A DNA stretch of 64,000 nucleotides from Luteimonas kalidii (GCF_029887935.1 NZ_JARXRO010000020.1:342591-406590); one strand, 5' to 3'. Shown: positions 1-9,329, counted from the stretch's first letter. Program-made: numbers and translations. Notes: generated by a model from the sequence alone, not told the origin.

Positions 1-675
1 GCCGGTCCAGTCGGCCTCGCGCAGCTTGTCCGGCAGCGTCTCGAGGTCGCCGTAGAGCTGGATGCCGATCAGGTCCAGCGACGGCGCCCGCGTCTTGAGC
101 GTGTCGATCAGCGCGCGGTCGAAGCCGGCGAGCGGCGTCATCACCGGGTGGTTCGGATCCTCGGCGTGGATCATCCGCGTGATCTGTTCCACCGCGTCCC
201 ACACCTTCGGGTTGCGGTGTTCGAGGTTCAGTTCGTTGCCGACCAGCCACATCAGCACGGCGGGATGGTCGCGATACAGGCGCACCTGTTCGCGCAGCTC
301 GTCCAGCTGCACGGCGACGGCGCGCGCGTCGTCGTAGTCGAAGCCGTGGCGCTCCTTGCCGACGGCCAGGCCCATGGCCACGGTCAGCCCGTTGCGGTGT
401 GCGCGATCGAGCATCGCGTGCACGTTGGCGACGTCGGTACCGGTGCTCCAGGTGCGCACCGAGTTGCCGCCGCGGGCCGCGAGCTGTTCGAGGTCGCCAC
501 TGGCCGAGCCCGCGCCGCGCACGACATAGGGCTGCCCGTCCACGAGCAGGCGGTACGCGCCGCCCTCTTCGACGATGCGGACTTCGGCGGGCGTCGACGC
601 CGGTGTCTCCGCGCGCGTGCCCGTGGCCAAGACACACATGCCCAGTGCCAGCAGGCACGCTCCCACTCCGCGCAT
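1..675 (-). CDS. Glycoside hydrolase family 2-like TIM-barrel protein, C-terminus outside the window
   Basis: The gene reads from an ATG at 675 and stays open to the window edge, so 225 N-terminal residues are visible. Residues 1-22 form a signal peptide ending in TRA-ET. The rest resembles the TIM-barrel catalytic domain of GH2-type retaining glycosidases (beta-galactosidase, beta-mannosidase, glucuronidase). The segment LMWLVGNELN (about 141-150) carries the Asn-Glu pair whose Glu148 would be the acid/base. The nucleophile Glu would lie further downstream. The N-terminal jelly-roll domains of full GH2 enzymes are absent, so this is a short single-domain form. The substrate cannot be read from the sequence. 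A xylanase gene lies nearby on the other strand. Confidence 0.72.
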   Translation of the reverse strand, partial: MRGVGACLLALGMCVLATGTRAETPASTPAEVRIVEEGGAYRLLVDGQPYVVRGAGSASGDLEQLAARGGNSVRTWSTGTDVANVHAMLDRAHRNGLTVAMGLAVGKERHGFDYDDARAVAVQLDELREQVRLYRDHPAVLMWLVGNELNLEHRNPKVWDAVEQITRMIHAEDPNHPVMTPLAGFDRALIDTLKTRAPSLDLIGIQLYGDLETLPDKLREADWTG

Positions 676-784
676 CCGTCCTCTCCCGATCCTGATGAAC
701 CCCCATGGTAGCGGCGGCCCCGGAGGCGGGCGCGTGGCCGGACATCGGCCCCGTCGATCGGCCGCGAATGGACCGGTCCGCGGG

Positions 785-1435
785 TCAGGGCGGGCTGGCG
801 CTTTCGAACAGGGTGCGCTGCGCCTCGAACGCGCGCCGGTAGGCGGGACGGGCCTCGCCGCGGGCGATGTAGTCCGGCAGGCTCGGGCCGGCCTCGAGCA
901 GGCCCGAGCCTTCCAGCCGCCTCAGCACCGTGACCATCAGCAGGTCGCCGGCGCTGAATTCGCGCTCCAGCCAGTCGCGATCGGCCAGGTGTCGCGACAG
1001 TTCGTCCAGCCGCACGCGCACGCGTGCGTCCAGCATCGCAAGATGCTCGGCCTGCCAGGGCTTGCCGCGCTCGCTCCAGGTGGCCGCTTCGCGTTCGACG
1101 ATCGGCGGCTCCACGGTGTTGAGCGCGGCGAACATCCACATGACCGCGCGCGAGCGCGCATCGGATCCGGCGGGAAGCAGTCCGGCGTGTCGTTGTGCGA
1201 TGTGCAGCACGATCGCGCCGGATTCGAACAGCACCAGATCGCCGTCGTCCAGCGTCGGGATCTGCCCGAACGGGCTGCGTGCACGATGCGGCGCCTGCTT
1301 CATGGCCTCGAACGACACCGTCCTGACGTCGTAGCGCTGCCCGACTTCCTCCAGCGCCCAGCGCACGCGCATGTCGCGCGCCAGCCCGCGTCCGCGGTCG
1401 GGCGAACGTTCGAACACGGTCAGGATCGGCGGCAT
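785..1435 (-). CDS. Glutathione S-transferase family protein
   Basis: This 216-residue protein has the two-part GST layout. The N-terminal thioredoxin-like half contains QIPTLDDGDLVLFESGAI (about residues 51-68), where the cis-Pro and the D/ES pair bind the gamma-glutamyl part of glutathione. The helical C-terminal half ends near 216. Such enzymes conjugate glutathione to electrophiles in the cytoplasm. The start at 1435 is chosen because MPPILTVFERSPD begins the GST fold and a GGGAGA ribosome-binding site precedes it. The reading frame stays open further upstream, but that stretch has no GST similarity and poor codon bias. The gene stands alone and its substrate is unknown. Confidence 0.85.
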   Translation of the reverse strand: MPPILTVFERSPDRGRGLARDMRVRWALEEVGQRYDVRTVSFEAMKQAPHRARSPFGQIPTLDDGDLVLFESGAIVLHIAQRHAGLLPAGSDARSRAVMWMFAALNTVEPPIVEREAATWSERGKPWQAEHLAMLDARVRVRLDELSRHLADRDWLEREFSAGDLLMVTVLRRLEGSGLLEAGPSLPDYIARGEARPAYRRAFEAQRTLFESASPP

Positions 1436-1723
1436 GAAGGTCTCCCGTTCGGCATGGCGTGGTGGACGTCGGAGCGATGACGAACGGGGGCAACGGCGAT
1501 CGACAGCGTTCGCTGCGACGCAGGCGGCGTCGTCGTGCAGGATGCCGTTCGCGGATGCCATGCGCCGGCACGTGCGCTCACAGGCAGGCCGCGGGGTTGC
1601 GGAGCAGCACGTGTGTGTGGCCATCGCAGCAGGGAGCGGCGTCGAACGCCGCTCGCGGCCGCCTGCATGCGCGGCGCGCGACCGCGCCTCGGGCATGACA
1701 GCGCTGGACTATTGAAAATCGTT

Positions 1724-1741
1724 TGAAACCAAACGGTTGCA
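1724..1741. promoter_or_regulatory. Inverted repeat TGAAACC-N4-GGTTGCA, possible LacI-type operator
   Basis: The dyad lies in the 677-base intergenic stretch (1436-2112) between the GST gene and the xylanase. Its half-sites resemble the LacI-family consensus TGnAACC/GGTTnCA but with four extra central bases. Binding is inferred only. Confidence 0.25.
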
Positions 1742-1832
1742 CACGTGTTCTTCATCTTTCTTTACGCGTTCGGAAACGCGAACCGGATCGCTTTTTCGCA
1801 CCGTCGTCGGGTGTTATTACTGGACGCGTCGA

Positions 1833-1848
1833 GTGGTAGCGCTACCAC
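1833..1848. promoter_or_regulatory. xyl-box-like palindrome ahead of the xylanase gene
   Basis: GTGGTAGCGCTACCAC is a perfect 16-base palindrome 264 bases upstream of the xylanase start. Its core TGGTAGCGCTACCA differs at one or two positions from the xyl-box TGGTAGCGCTAACA, which in Xanthomonas is the operator of the LacI-family repressor XylR for xylan utilisation genes. I infer xylose/xylo-oligosaccharide-dependent derepression. No xylR gene is in the window. The rest of 1436-2112 shows no gene that I can support. Confidence 0.6.
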
Positions 1849-2112
1849 CCGATGTGTTTCCCGCACCCGCTCGAGCACTCGCAGTACCCAGGGAGGGGCT
1901 GTCGTGTTGAAGCATTCGATCCCACGCCCAGGCGTGGCGCCATGTCATCGCGCAGGTCCGGATCCGGCACGCGCGATCCCCCACGACAACGGCGCGGCAT
2001 CGCCCCCGGCCCTGCATCCGCAGGGTCTCCATCATCCATGCACGTCCATCCATCGCCCACGGCACGCGGCGCATCCGCGGCCGCCCGGGCGCAACCTCTT
2101 TGGAGAACCACG

Positions 2113-3168
2113 ATGATGATGAAGTCCAGCCGCCGCGGCACGTTGACCGCAGCCTTGTTCCTCGGCGCCTCCGGCCTGCTTGCCGGCGGCGTGCAGGCGC
2201 AGACGCTCACCAGCAATTCCACCGGTACGCACGACGGCTACTACTACTCGTTCTGGAAGGACTCGGGCAGCGCCTCGATGACCCTACATCCGGGCGGACG
2301 CTACAGTTCGCAGTGGACCAGCAACACCAACAACTGGGTCGGCGGCAAGGGCTGGAATCCGGGCGGGCCGCGCGTGGTCAACTACTCCGGCTACTACGGG
2401 GTCAACAACAACCAGAACTCCTACCTCGCCCTGTACGGCTGGACCCGCAGCCCGCTGATCGAGTACTACGTGATCGAGAGCTACGGGTCGTACAACCCGG
2501 CCAGCTGCGCCGGCGGCGTCGACTACGGCAGTTTCCAGAGCGATGGCGCCACCTACAACGTGCGCCGCTGCCTGCGCCAGAACGCGCCGTCGATCGAAGG
2601 CAACAACAGCACGTTCTACCAGTACTTCAGCGTGCGCAATCCGAAGAAGGGCTTCGGCAACATCTCCGGCACCATTACCGTCGCCAACCACTTCAACTAC
2701 TGGGCCAGCCGCGGACTGAACCTGGGCAACCACGACTACATGGTCTTCGCCACCGAGGGCTACCAGAGCCAGGGCAGCAGCGACATCACCATCAGTTCCG
2801 GCGGCGGCAGCAATCCGCCTCCCGGGGGCGGCAGCAAGACCATCGTGGTGCGGGCGCGCGGTACCGCCGGCGGCGAGAACATCTCGCTCAAGGTCAACAA
2901 CGCCACCATCGCCAGCTGGACGCTCACCACCAGCATGGCCAACTACACCGCGACCACGTCGGCTTCCGGCGGTTCCGTTGTGGAGTTCACCAACGACGGC
3001 GGCAACCGCGACGTACAGGTCGACTACCTGAGCGTCAACGGCAGCGTCCGCCAGGCCGAGGCGCAGACCTACAACACCGGCGTCTACCAGAACGGTGCCT
3101 GCGGTGGCGGCAACGGCGGCAGCGAGTGGCTGCACTGCAACGGCGCGATCGGTTTCGGCAACCTCTGA
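2113..3168 (+). CDS. xynA: Endo-1,4-beta-xylanase, GH11, with C-terminal carbohydrate-binding module
   Basis: This 351-residue secreted enzyme would cleave internal beta-1,4 bonds of xylan. Residues 1-30 are a signal peptide ending QAQ. Residues about 31-230 are a GH11 jelly roll: Glu117 in SPLIEYYVIESYG is the expected nucleophile and Glu215 in FATEGYQSQG the acid/base. A glycine/proline linker (229-241) leads to a C-terminal beta-sandwich (about 242-351) resembling the calcium-dependent xylan-binding CBM60/CBM36 modules. The first of three consecutive ATGs is used, after GGAGA at 2102-2106. An xyl-box-like palindrome lies upstream, and the following gene starts four bases after the stop. 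Confidence is high for GH11 and moderate for the CBM family. Confidence 0.93.
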   Translation: MMMKSSRRGTLTAALFLGASGLLAGGVQAQTLTSNSTGTHDGYYYSFWKDSGSASMTLHPGGRYSSQWTSNTNNWVGGKGWNPGGPRVVNYSGYYGVNNNQNSYLALYGWTRSPLIEYYVIESYGSYNPASCAGGVDYGSFQSDGATYNVRRCLRQNAPSIEGNNSTFYQYFSVRNPKKGFGNISGTITVANHFNYWASRGLNLGNHDYMVFATEGYQSQGSSDITISSGGGSNPPPGGGSKTIVVRARGTAGGENISLKVNNATIASWTLTTSMANYTATTSASGGSVVEFTNDGGNRDVQVDYLSVNGSVRQAEAQTYNTGVYQNGACGGGNGGSEWLHCNGAIGFGNL

Positions 3169-3172
3169 CGGG

Positions 3173-4108
3173 ATGGGCGACACCATGGGCATGCACCGCG
3201 CGTCGATTCCGGTGCTGATGCTGGCACTGGGCATCGGCATCGGCGTGGCCGGAACGCACCTGGCGGGCAGGGATGCCGCGGCGTGCGGTCCGGTGGCGGC
3301 CACGGGACCGGATGGGCGGAGCGGGACGCCGCCTGCCGCGCATGCCCACCGGCCGGCGGCGTTCGCGCCGCCGGCCTTTTCCGCCACGCGCCCGGTGGCC
3401 GGTGCTGCCGGGGGAACCGCAGGCCAGAACCCCACCGCCGATCCGGAGCCCGACACGGATCAACTGCTCAAGGACCTGCTCACCCTGGCCTGGAATGATC
3501 GCCGCGACATGCGCGACAAGCTCGAGGATTTCCTCGTCGAACATCCGGGCCGTGACGGCATCGCCATCGCCAGCCGCGGCGTGTTCGACCTCGCGGCCAA
3601 TGCCGACGTGCTGCCCGACCACGCCCTGCAGGCGCTCTACCTCGACCAGCGCGATCCCGAATTCAAGCGCGTGCTGGCGCAGGTCGCGTCGATGCGTGGC
3701 GACAACAGCCTGATCGAACTGCATGCCGCCGAGGCCGCGACGGGCCTGCATGCGGCGACGCCCGGCGAACGCCAGCAGGCGCTGACGGCGCTCGCACGCA
3801 CCCGCCACGTGTCCGCCGCCGACCTCGCGGCGCCGCTGCTGCGCGATCCCGACACCGGCGTGGTGCTCGACGCGCTGCTGGCCCTGCGCGCCAGCGGCAA
3901 CCAGCGCCACGTCGCGCTGGCCGAACGCTTGCGCCGGCATCCCGACGAATCGGTGCGCTGGCTCGCCAACGACGTGGCGGCCGAGCTGCGCATGCTCAGC
4001 GAACACGCACGTACCCGCCTCGACGACGACGAACTCGCCGCGGAACTGCCCCCATTGCCGCTGCCGCCCGCCGACGGGCCGGCGCAGTGCGGGCGGGCGG
4101 CCGGCTGA
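3173..4108 (+). CDS. Membrane-anchored helical-repeat protein coupled to the xylanase gene
   Basis: The gene begins four bases after the xylanase stop, so the two are probably co-transcribed and perhaps translationally coupled. The 311-residue product has one N-terminal hydrophobic segment (about 13-28, SIPVLMLALGIGIGVAG), then an Ala/Pro/Gly-rich linker of about 70 residues, then an all-helical domain with HEAT-like helix pairs (about 95-295). I do not recognise a named family. The order anchor, flexible linker, helical domain is that of lipase-specific foldases, which fold a secreted partner in the periplasm. A similar role for the xylanase is inference. ATGs at 3185 and 3191 are alternative starts. 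Confidence 0.7.
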   Translation: MGDTMGMHRASIPVLMLALGIGIGVAGTHLAGRDAAACGPVAATGPDGRSGTPPAAHAHRPAAFAPPAFSATRPVAGAAGGTAGQNPTADPEPDTDQLLKDLLTLAWNDRRDMRDKLEDFLVEHPGRDGIAIASRGVFDLAANADVLPDHALQALYLDQRDPEFKRVLAQVASMRGDNSLIELHAAEAATGLHAATPGERQQALTALARTRHVSAADLAAPLLRDPDTGVVLDALLALRASGNQRHVALAERLRRHPDESVRWLANDVAAELRMLSEHARTRLDDDELAAELPPLPLPPADGPAQCGRAAG

Positions 4109-4236
4109 GGATCGATCCGCGTGCGGTCGGTGCGATGCGCCACGCCGCCCGCATCGCGCCTCTTCAGGTCATCGCCGCACGTGGAGGCGCGAGGCGTGCG
4201 GCAGGCCACGATCCGGCCGGCCCGCGCTGGCCCGTT

Positions 4237-4953
4237 TCAGTCCACGCCGGGCGACAGCACCAGCCGCACGGGGCGTGCGATCGCCTCCGCGAGCCTGTGC
4301 CTGAACTCGGTGCGCGGCAGTTCGAACGCGCCCATCCTCGACAGGTGCGGCTTGACGTACTGCACGTCGTGCAGCAGGTAGCCGCTGGCGCGCAGGCTGG
4401 CGCACAGGTGGGCGAACCCGACTGCGCCGGCGTTGTTGACCAGGTGGAACTGGCTCTCGCCGGCGAAGTAGCCGCCGATCGCCACGCCATACAGTCCGCC
4501 CACCAGCGCCTCGCCCTGCCACACCTCGATGCTGTGCGCCGCGCCCATGCGATGCAGCGCGCGGTAGGCGTCGGCCACGTCGTCCGTGATCCAGCTGTCC
4601 TGCTGCCGACGCGCGTTGCCCGCGCAATGCCCGATGACCTGGTCGAAGGCCGTGTCGAGGGTGACGCGGAACCGTCCCTGCCGCGCCAGGCGCCGCGTCT
4701 CCCTGCCCACCTGCACGCCTTCGATCGGCAATACGGCGCGCACCGGCGGATCGAACCAGTGCACGCGACCGGTGCGCTCGTCCGCCATCGGGAACAGGCC
4801 CGTGGCATACGCACGCACGAGGGTGTCCGCGCCCAGCGGCTGCGCGCCGTACAGCGCCCGCATCAGCGCATCGCTGTCGCCGCCCGAGACGCGCCTGGCG
4901 AGCGCGAGCAGCGCCCGCGCCACGCGCAGCCGCGATCGGCCCCACCTGCGCAT
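4237..4953 (-). CDS. aat: Leucyl/phenylalanyl-tRNA--protein transferase family protein (Aat-like)
   Basis: The 238-residue protein has the Aat core in order: YATGLFPMADE, WFDPPVRAVLPIEG, a region around WITDDVADAYRALH, then SIEVWQGEALVGGLYGVAIGG, GESQFH, and the C-terminal HDVQYVKPHLSRMGAFELPR. Aat moves Leu or Phe from tRNA to proteins with N-terminal Lys or Arg, marking them for ClpS/ClpAP (N-end rule). It is divergent: GESQFHLVNNA replaces the usual GESMFS-type segment. It may therefore be a second, specialised copy. The start is uncertain because no strong ribosome-binding site is seen; ATGs at 4968 and 4977 are alternatives. It stands alone on the minus strand. Confidence 0.8.
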   Translation of the reverse strand: MRRWGRSRLRVARALLALARRVSGGDSDALMRALYGAQPLGADTLVRAYATGLFPMADERTGRVHWFDPPVRAVLPIEGVQVGRETRRLARQGRFRVTLDTAFDQVIGHCAGNARRQQDSWITDDVADAYRALHRMGAAHSIEVWQGEALVGGLYGVAIGGYFAGESQFHLVNNAGAVGFAHLCASLRASGYLLHDVQYVKPHLSRMGAFELPRTEFRHRLAEAIARPVRLVLSPGVD

Positions 4954-5011
4954 CCACGAACCCGGCATCCCGCGCATCCCCCCGTGCAAGCGCCAGACGA
5001 TACGGGATGAA

Positions 5012-5042
5012 CGCGCCACCCGGAAGCAGGCCGGGTGGCGCG
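5012..5042. repeat. Strong hairpin without a T-run
   Basis: CGCGCCACCCGG and its complement CCGGGTGGCGCG form a 12-bp stem with a 7-base loop in the region between two divergent genes. No poly-T follows on either strand, so this is not a standard intrinsic terminator. It could be a leader structure of the aat-like mRNA. Confidence 0.4.
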
Positions 5043-5146
5043 CCACGCCTGCAACCGGGCATCGCAACGCGGACGGGCGCGCAGCGCGCCGCTGACGCCG
5101 TCAGGTACAGTCGCGCTCCAGCAAGACGCCACCTCCACGGACCCGC

Positions 5147-5692
5147 ATGACGCCGCACGCACGCCTGATCCTGCTGTTGCTGTGCCTGTGCGCATCGCGT
5201 GCCGGGGCGAGCGAACCCTGGCAGGGGTTGCGCCACGGCATGACGCCTGAGCAGGTGCAGCAGCGGTTTCCGCAGGCGAAGCCTCCCGCGGAACCGGACA
5301 CGCTGGCAGGCGGTGCGATCGAAGGCCTGCGTCTTCCGGGCGCGACACTCGCCGGGCATCCGGCCACGGTCGCCTACTTCTTCGGTCACGAAGGCCTGGT
5401 GCAGGCCAGCGCCACGTTGGACGACAGGCTGGCCCGCGCCGATGGCATGCAGGCGTTCGAGGCCATCGTCCGCGAACTCGCGGCCACCCACGGCGCCCCG
5501 CACGCGCAGGCCTGGACGCACGAGCCCTGGCAGCGACGCAGCATGGAATGGCGCGTCGAGGGCATCCCGCTCCGCGTGCTGTACAGCGACATGGGCGAGA
5601 CGTCGCTGGTGAAACTCATCTGGCAGGCGCGTCGCCCCGACGCCCCGCCGCCGCCGCGACTGGAGCTACCTGCGGGGGCCGCGGACCGCTAG
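5147..5692 (+). CDS. Hypothetical secreted protein
   Basis: The 181-residue product has a clear signal peptide (MTPHARLILLLLCLCASRAGAS). It is followed by a small mature domain with GLRHGMTPEQVQQRFPQ, a helix resembling the start of SmpA/BamE-like or similar short periplasmic domains that read G-M-T-x-x-Q-V. The protein ends in a proline-rich tail. No catalytic motif is visible. It stands alone. Codon usage is typical of the genome, so the gene is probably real, but no function can be assigned. Confidence 0.65.
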   Translation: MTPHARLILLLLCLCASRAGASEPWQGLRHGMTPEQVQQRFPQAKPPAEPDTLAGGAIEGLRLPGATLAGHPATVAYFFGHEGLVQASATLDDRLARADGMQAFEAIVRELAATHGAPHAQAWTHEPWQRRSMEWRVEGIPLRVLYSDMGETSLVKLIWQARRPDAPPPPRLELPAGAADR

Positions 5693-6123
5693 CGGACTGC
5701 TGCCGGATCACGGGCATCATCGCGGCTTGGCATCCGCGTCCCGATTGACATCATCGATGCGCTCGATGCCGGTCGATGCGCGCCGACCGCTGCAGCACGG
5801 CACGCGGCGACGCTTGCCGCACCTTGCGCTTGAGGATGTGTCGCCTCGTGCACGTTGCATCGCGCGTCGATACACGCGCTGTCTTCGTCGCGGCATGCGC
5901 AGCATGTCAATGCGGTGTCACATTGCATGCGGATCATGTGCGGGTCGCATCCATGCAGTGACTGGGTGCGCAGGGGGTTCGGGGAGCGGTCGGTGTCGAC
6001 GCCGCTCTCGCTGGTGATGTAGCAGTCCAGGAAGGGTTGTGCTTCTCCGGGGCGCAGTGCCGGGCTCGGCATGCGCGTCTCCCATCGCGTCGCAACTTCC
6101 TTCCGTCATCGAGAGCCAGCCCC
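5693..6123. other. Intergenic region upstream of the TonB-dependent receptor
   Basis: This 431-base stretch holds no supported gene. It must contain the receptor promoter. A TTGACA hexamer occurs at 5745-5750, but no convincing -10 follows at the right distance. Confidence 0.4.
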
Positions 6124-9100
6124 ATGCCCGCATTGTTGAGAACCGCGCTGTCCGGCGCGGTAGTGGTCGCGCTGTGTGTCGCGTCCCAGGCCTCCGCGAA
6201 CGAACGCGTCCCGGTCGAACAGCAAGTGTCCGGCGACCGCGGCGTCGCCACCGGCTCGGTGCTCGGGCGCGTGTTCGATCCGGCGACCGGCGAATACCTG
6301 CGCAATGCGCGCATCAAGCTCGACGGACGCCTGGTGGCGACGTCCGGCGAGCGCGGCGAGTTCCGCATCGCCGACCTGCCTGCCGGCCGCCACACGCTGG
6401 CGGTCGAGTTCACCGGCTTCGGTACCGTGCAGCAGGACGTGGAGGTCCGCGCGGGCGAGACCAGCGAACCGGTCTTCGAGCTGTTCAGCACGGTCGCCGT
6501 CGCGGACGATGCGGTGGCCATGGACACGGTGCAGGTCGTGGGCGCGCGCGAAGGCGATGCGCGCGCGATCATGGAACAGCGCGCGTCGATGAACATCACC
6601 AACACGCTGTCGGCCGACAGTTTCGGCGAGATCGCCGACGGCAACCCGGGCGAGTTCCTGAAGTACATGCCGGGCGTGGACTTCGACGTGGTGGCCGACG
6701 ATGCGCCGCGCAACATCTCCCTGCGCGGCCTGCCGGCCAAGTACACCGGGGTGACCCTCAACGGCATCAGCCTGCCCGGCATCGACGCCAACTCGTCCAG
6801 CTCGCGCACCTTCAGCTTCGAGCAGTCGGCGCTGGCCGGCGTGGATTCGATCAACATCTACAAGACCACCAGCGCCGACATGGACGCCAACGCGCCCGCC
6901 GGCACGATCGACATCCGCACCAAGCGCGCGTTCGACGCCAGCGGCCGCCGGGTGACCGTGTCCGTCGGCGGCACCACCCACGCCGGCCTGTGGGACAGCC
7001 GCAACACCGGCTGGATGGAAGGCGGATACGACCGCAAGTTCCTGCCTGCGACCACCGTCAACTATGCCGACGTCTTCCTGGACGGACGCCTGGGTGTCGC
7101 CGCCGGCATCAGCAGCGTCACCAACCTGGTGGAGCAGACCCAGATCACCGCCGGACGCAACTACGTCGCGACCGAGGCGAGCCCGTACCCGTACGCGGTC
7201 ACCTCGATCGGCGCCGCCGGCTACGACCGCGAGTACAACCGCCGGGTCGCGCAGCTGGGGCTCGACTTCAGGGCCACCGACGAGCTGATCCTGTCGCTGG
7301 CCGCCAACGTCAGCCGCGGCGACATCGATCCCAACACCATCACCCCCACGTTCTCCAACTCCCGCAGTTCGTCCGGCGATCCGTCGCTGGACTGGACCAC
7401 GAACTATCCCGAAGGGACGGCCACCCTCAACACCAACAACACCTACACCTACAAGCTCGGCTATTCGCGCAACTTCGTGCCCAGCTTCGTGTGGCAGAAC
7501 GAGTCGCTGAAGGTCGACGGCACGCTGTTCTCGGCCGCCTCCACCAGCCGCTACGACTCGGGCAAGAAGGGCCAGGTGTCGGACGTGCTCAATGCCATCA
7601 CCTCGACCGGCAACTACAGCGCATCGCGCAGCGACTGGATGCACCAGGACTGGCAGATCCAGCAGCTCGACGGCCCGGACTGGGCACTGCCGGAGAGCTA
7701 CACCATCGGCAGCTATGCCGGCGCGCTCGGCGCCTCGACGCGTCCGTCGATCCGCACCACCAGCGGCAGCAGCGCGGAACTCGACTACCGTGGCGGCGCC
7801 TTCAACGTCGAGTTCTACCAGGACATCGGCCAGGTGCCGGTCACCTGGAAGACCGGCCTGAAGGCCACCCGCGGCGAGTACGTGTTCGGCAACGATTCCG
7901 ACGCCAACATCTGGACCTACGACGGACCGCTCGACAACACCGCGTTCCTGCAGGCGGTGCAGAGTGCGAACCAGTGGCATTCGGGTGCGTCGGGCATGGA
8001 CGTCGCCACGCTGGGCGGCGGCGACCTGTATGTCTACAGCCTGTCGAAGATCTACCAGATGATGCAGGCGAATCCCGACCAGTGGGTGCATGACCCGACG
8101 CCGGCGCAGTGGTACAACGCGTACGTCGCCAACGCCAACGCGATGGACGAGGACATCCGCTCGGCGTACGTCATGGGCACGGCCGAGCTGACCGCGAAGC
8201 TGAAGGTGCAGGCCGGCCTGCGGTGGGAACGTACCGGCACCACCAGCCACGACTTCGACCCGCTCGCGCCCGAGGCGTTGGCCGCCGCTGGCTACGAGGT
8301 CGACGAGGACACCGGCCGCGCCACCACGATCGACGGCCTGGAGTACCAGTACTTCAGCAATCCGCGCACGCGCCGCACCTCCAGCTACGACGACTTCTTC
8401 CCCAGCGCATCGTTCAAGTACAGCTTCAGCGACGGCTTCGACCTCCAGGCCGGCTACAGCAGGACCATCCTGCGGCCCGAGGTGGCGGACCTGGCCGGCG
8501 TGTGGTCGATCGACTACGGCAGCGAGGACGGCGTGGTGCTCACGGCGCCGAACGTCAACCTGCTGCCCGAATATTCCGACAACCTGTCGGTGCGGCTGGT
8601 GAAGTACTTCGAGCCGGTGGGCCTGGTGGCCTTCGGCCTGTTCCACAACACGATCAAGGACCTGATCAGCGACGTCACGCTGACGCCCGGGGAGTTCGGC
8701 TACGACGGCGACGAGCCGGTCGACCTGGTCGCGACCCGCGACAACCTGGTCGACGACATCAGCGTCAACGGCTACGAGTTCGAGTTCAACCACGCGATGG
8801 ACTACCTGCCCGGTGCGCTCGCCGGGCTGACGGTGCGCGGCTCCTACTCGCACACCAATCCGTCGGTGGTGATGCCGCGCGTGGCGCAGCAGGTCGCCAA
8901 CCTCGGCTTCGCCTGGCGCCACGGACGCGCGCGCCTGAACCTCAACACGGTCTGGAGCGACGAGAAGGACCGCGGGCTCACCAACAACATCACCAACGCC
9001 TTCGGCCTGGTGATCAACCAGAAGCAGCCGTTCGACGACTACCTGGAAGTGAACATGTCCGGCGCGTTCACGCTGATCCCCAGGACCAGCGGCAACTGGC

Positions 9101-9261
9101 TGAGCCTGGAAGCCTATTTCAGCGCCAACAACCTGTTCGACCAGAACCGCCACACCGTCTACTCCAACGGCGAGACCGGCCTGGGCGAACGCGGACACCA
9201 CAGCCAGATCTACATCACCAGCGGCCGCCGGGCGTCGATCGGCCTGCGCGCCCGGTTCTGA
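6124..9261 (+). CDS. TonB-dependent outer-membrane receptor with N-terminal carboxypeptidase-regulatory-like domain
   Basis: The 1045-residue receptor has a signal peptide (to about residue 25). A CarboxypepD_reg-like domain follows (about 40-120; GRVFDPATGEYLRNARIKL), then the plug (about 140-270; NISLRGLPAKYTGVTLNGISLPG) and a long 22-strand barrel ending in Phe (IGLRARF), the signal for BAM insertion. This is the layout of large Xanthomonas-type receptors for polymer fragments or complex organic ligands rather than small siderophore receptors. It takes in its ligand using the proton motive force through TonB-ExbBD. The genes that follow encode a PhoD-type phosphatase and an exported MBL-fold enzyme, which suggests a phosphate-containing substrate; this is inference. 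The start at MPALLRTAL is chosen because the signal peptide begins there. Confidence 0.93.
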   Translation: MPALLRTALSGAVVVALCVASQASANERVPVEQQVSGDRGVATGSVLGRVFDPATGEYLRNARIKLDGRLVATSGERGEFRIADLPAGRHTLAVEFTGFGTVQQDVEVRAGETSEPVFELFSTVAVADDAVAMDTVQVVGAREGDARAIMEQRASMNITNTLSADSFGEIADGNPGEFLKYMPGVDFDVVADDAPRNISLRGLPAKYTGVTLNGISLPGIDANSSSSRTFSFEQSALAGVDSINIYKTTSADMDANAPAGTIDIRTKRAFDASGRRVTVSVGGTTHAGLWDSRNTGWMEGGYDRKFLPATTVNYADVFLDGRLGVAAGISSVTNLVEQTQITAGRNYVATEASPYPYAVTSIGAAGYDREYNRRVAQLGLDFRATDELILSLAANVSRGDIDPNTITPTFSNSRSSSGDPSLDWTTNYPEGTATLNTNNTYTYKLGYSRNFVPSFVWQNESLKVDGTLFSAASTSRYDSGKKGQVSDVLNAITSTGNYSASRSDWMHQDWQIQQLDGPDWALPESYTIGSYAGALGASTRPSIRTTSGSSAELDYRGGAFNVEFYQDIGQVPVTWKTGLKATRGEYVFGNDSDANIWTYDGPLDNTAFLQAVQSANQWHSGASGMDVATLGGGDLYVYSLSKIYQMMQANPDQWVHDPTPAQWYNAYVANANAMDEDIRSAYVMGTAELTAKLKVQAGLRWERTGTTSHDFDPLAPEALAAAGYEVDEDTGRATTIDGLEYQYFSNPRTRRTSSYDDFFPSASFKYSFSDGFDLQAGYSRTILRPEVADLAGVWSIDYGSEDGVVLTAPNVNLLPEYSDNLSVRLVKYFEPVGLVAFGLFHNTIKDLISDVTLTPGEFGYDGDEPVDLVATRDNLVDDISVNGYEFEFNHAMDYLPGALAGLTVRGSYSHTNPSVVMPRVAQQVANLGFAWRHGRARLNLNTVWSDEKDRGLTNNITNAFGLVINQKQPFDDYLEVNMSGAFTLIPRTSGNWLSLEAYFSANNLFDQNRHTVYSNGETGLGERGHHSQIYITSGRRASIGLRARF

Positions 9262-9329
9262 GCCGGACGCACCCGTCCCCGCGCGCCGATGTCCGGCGCG
9301 CCTGCAATCCACAAAAGGAGACACCGCAC

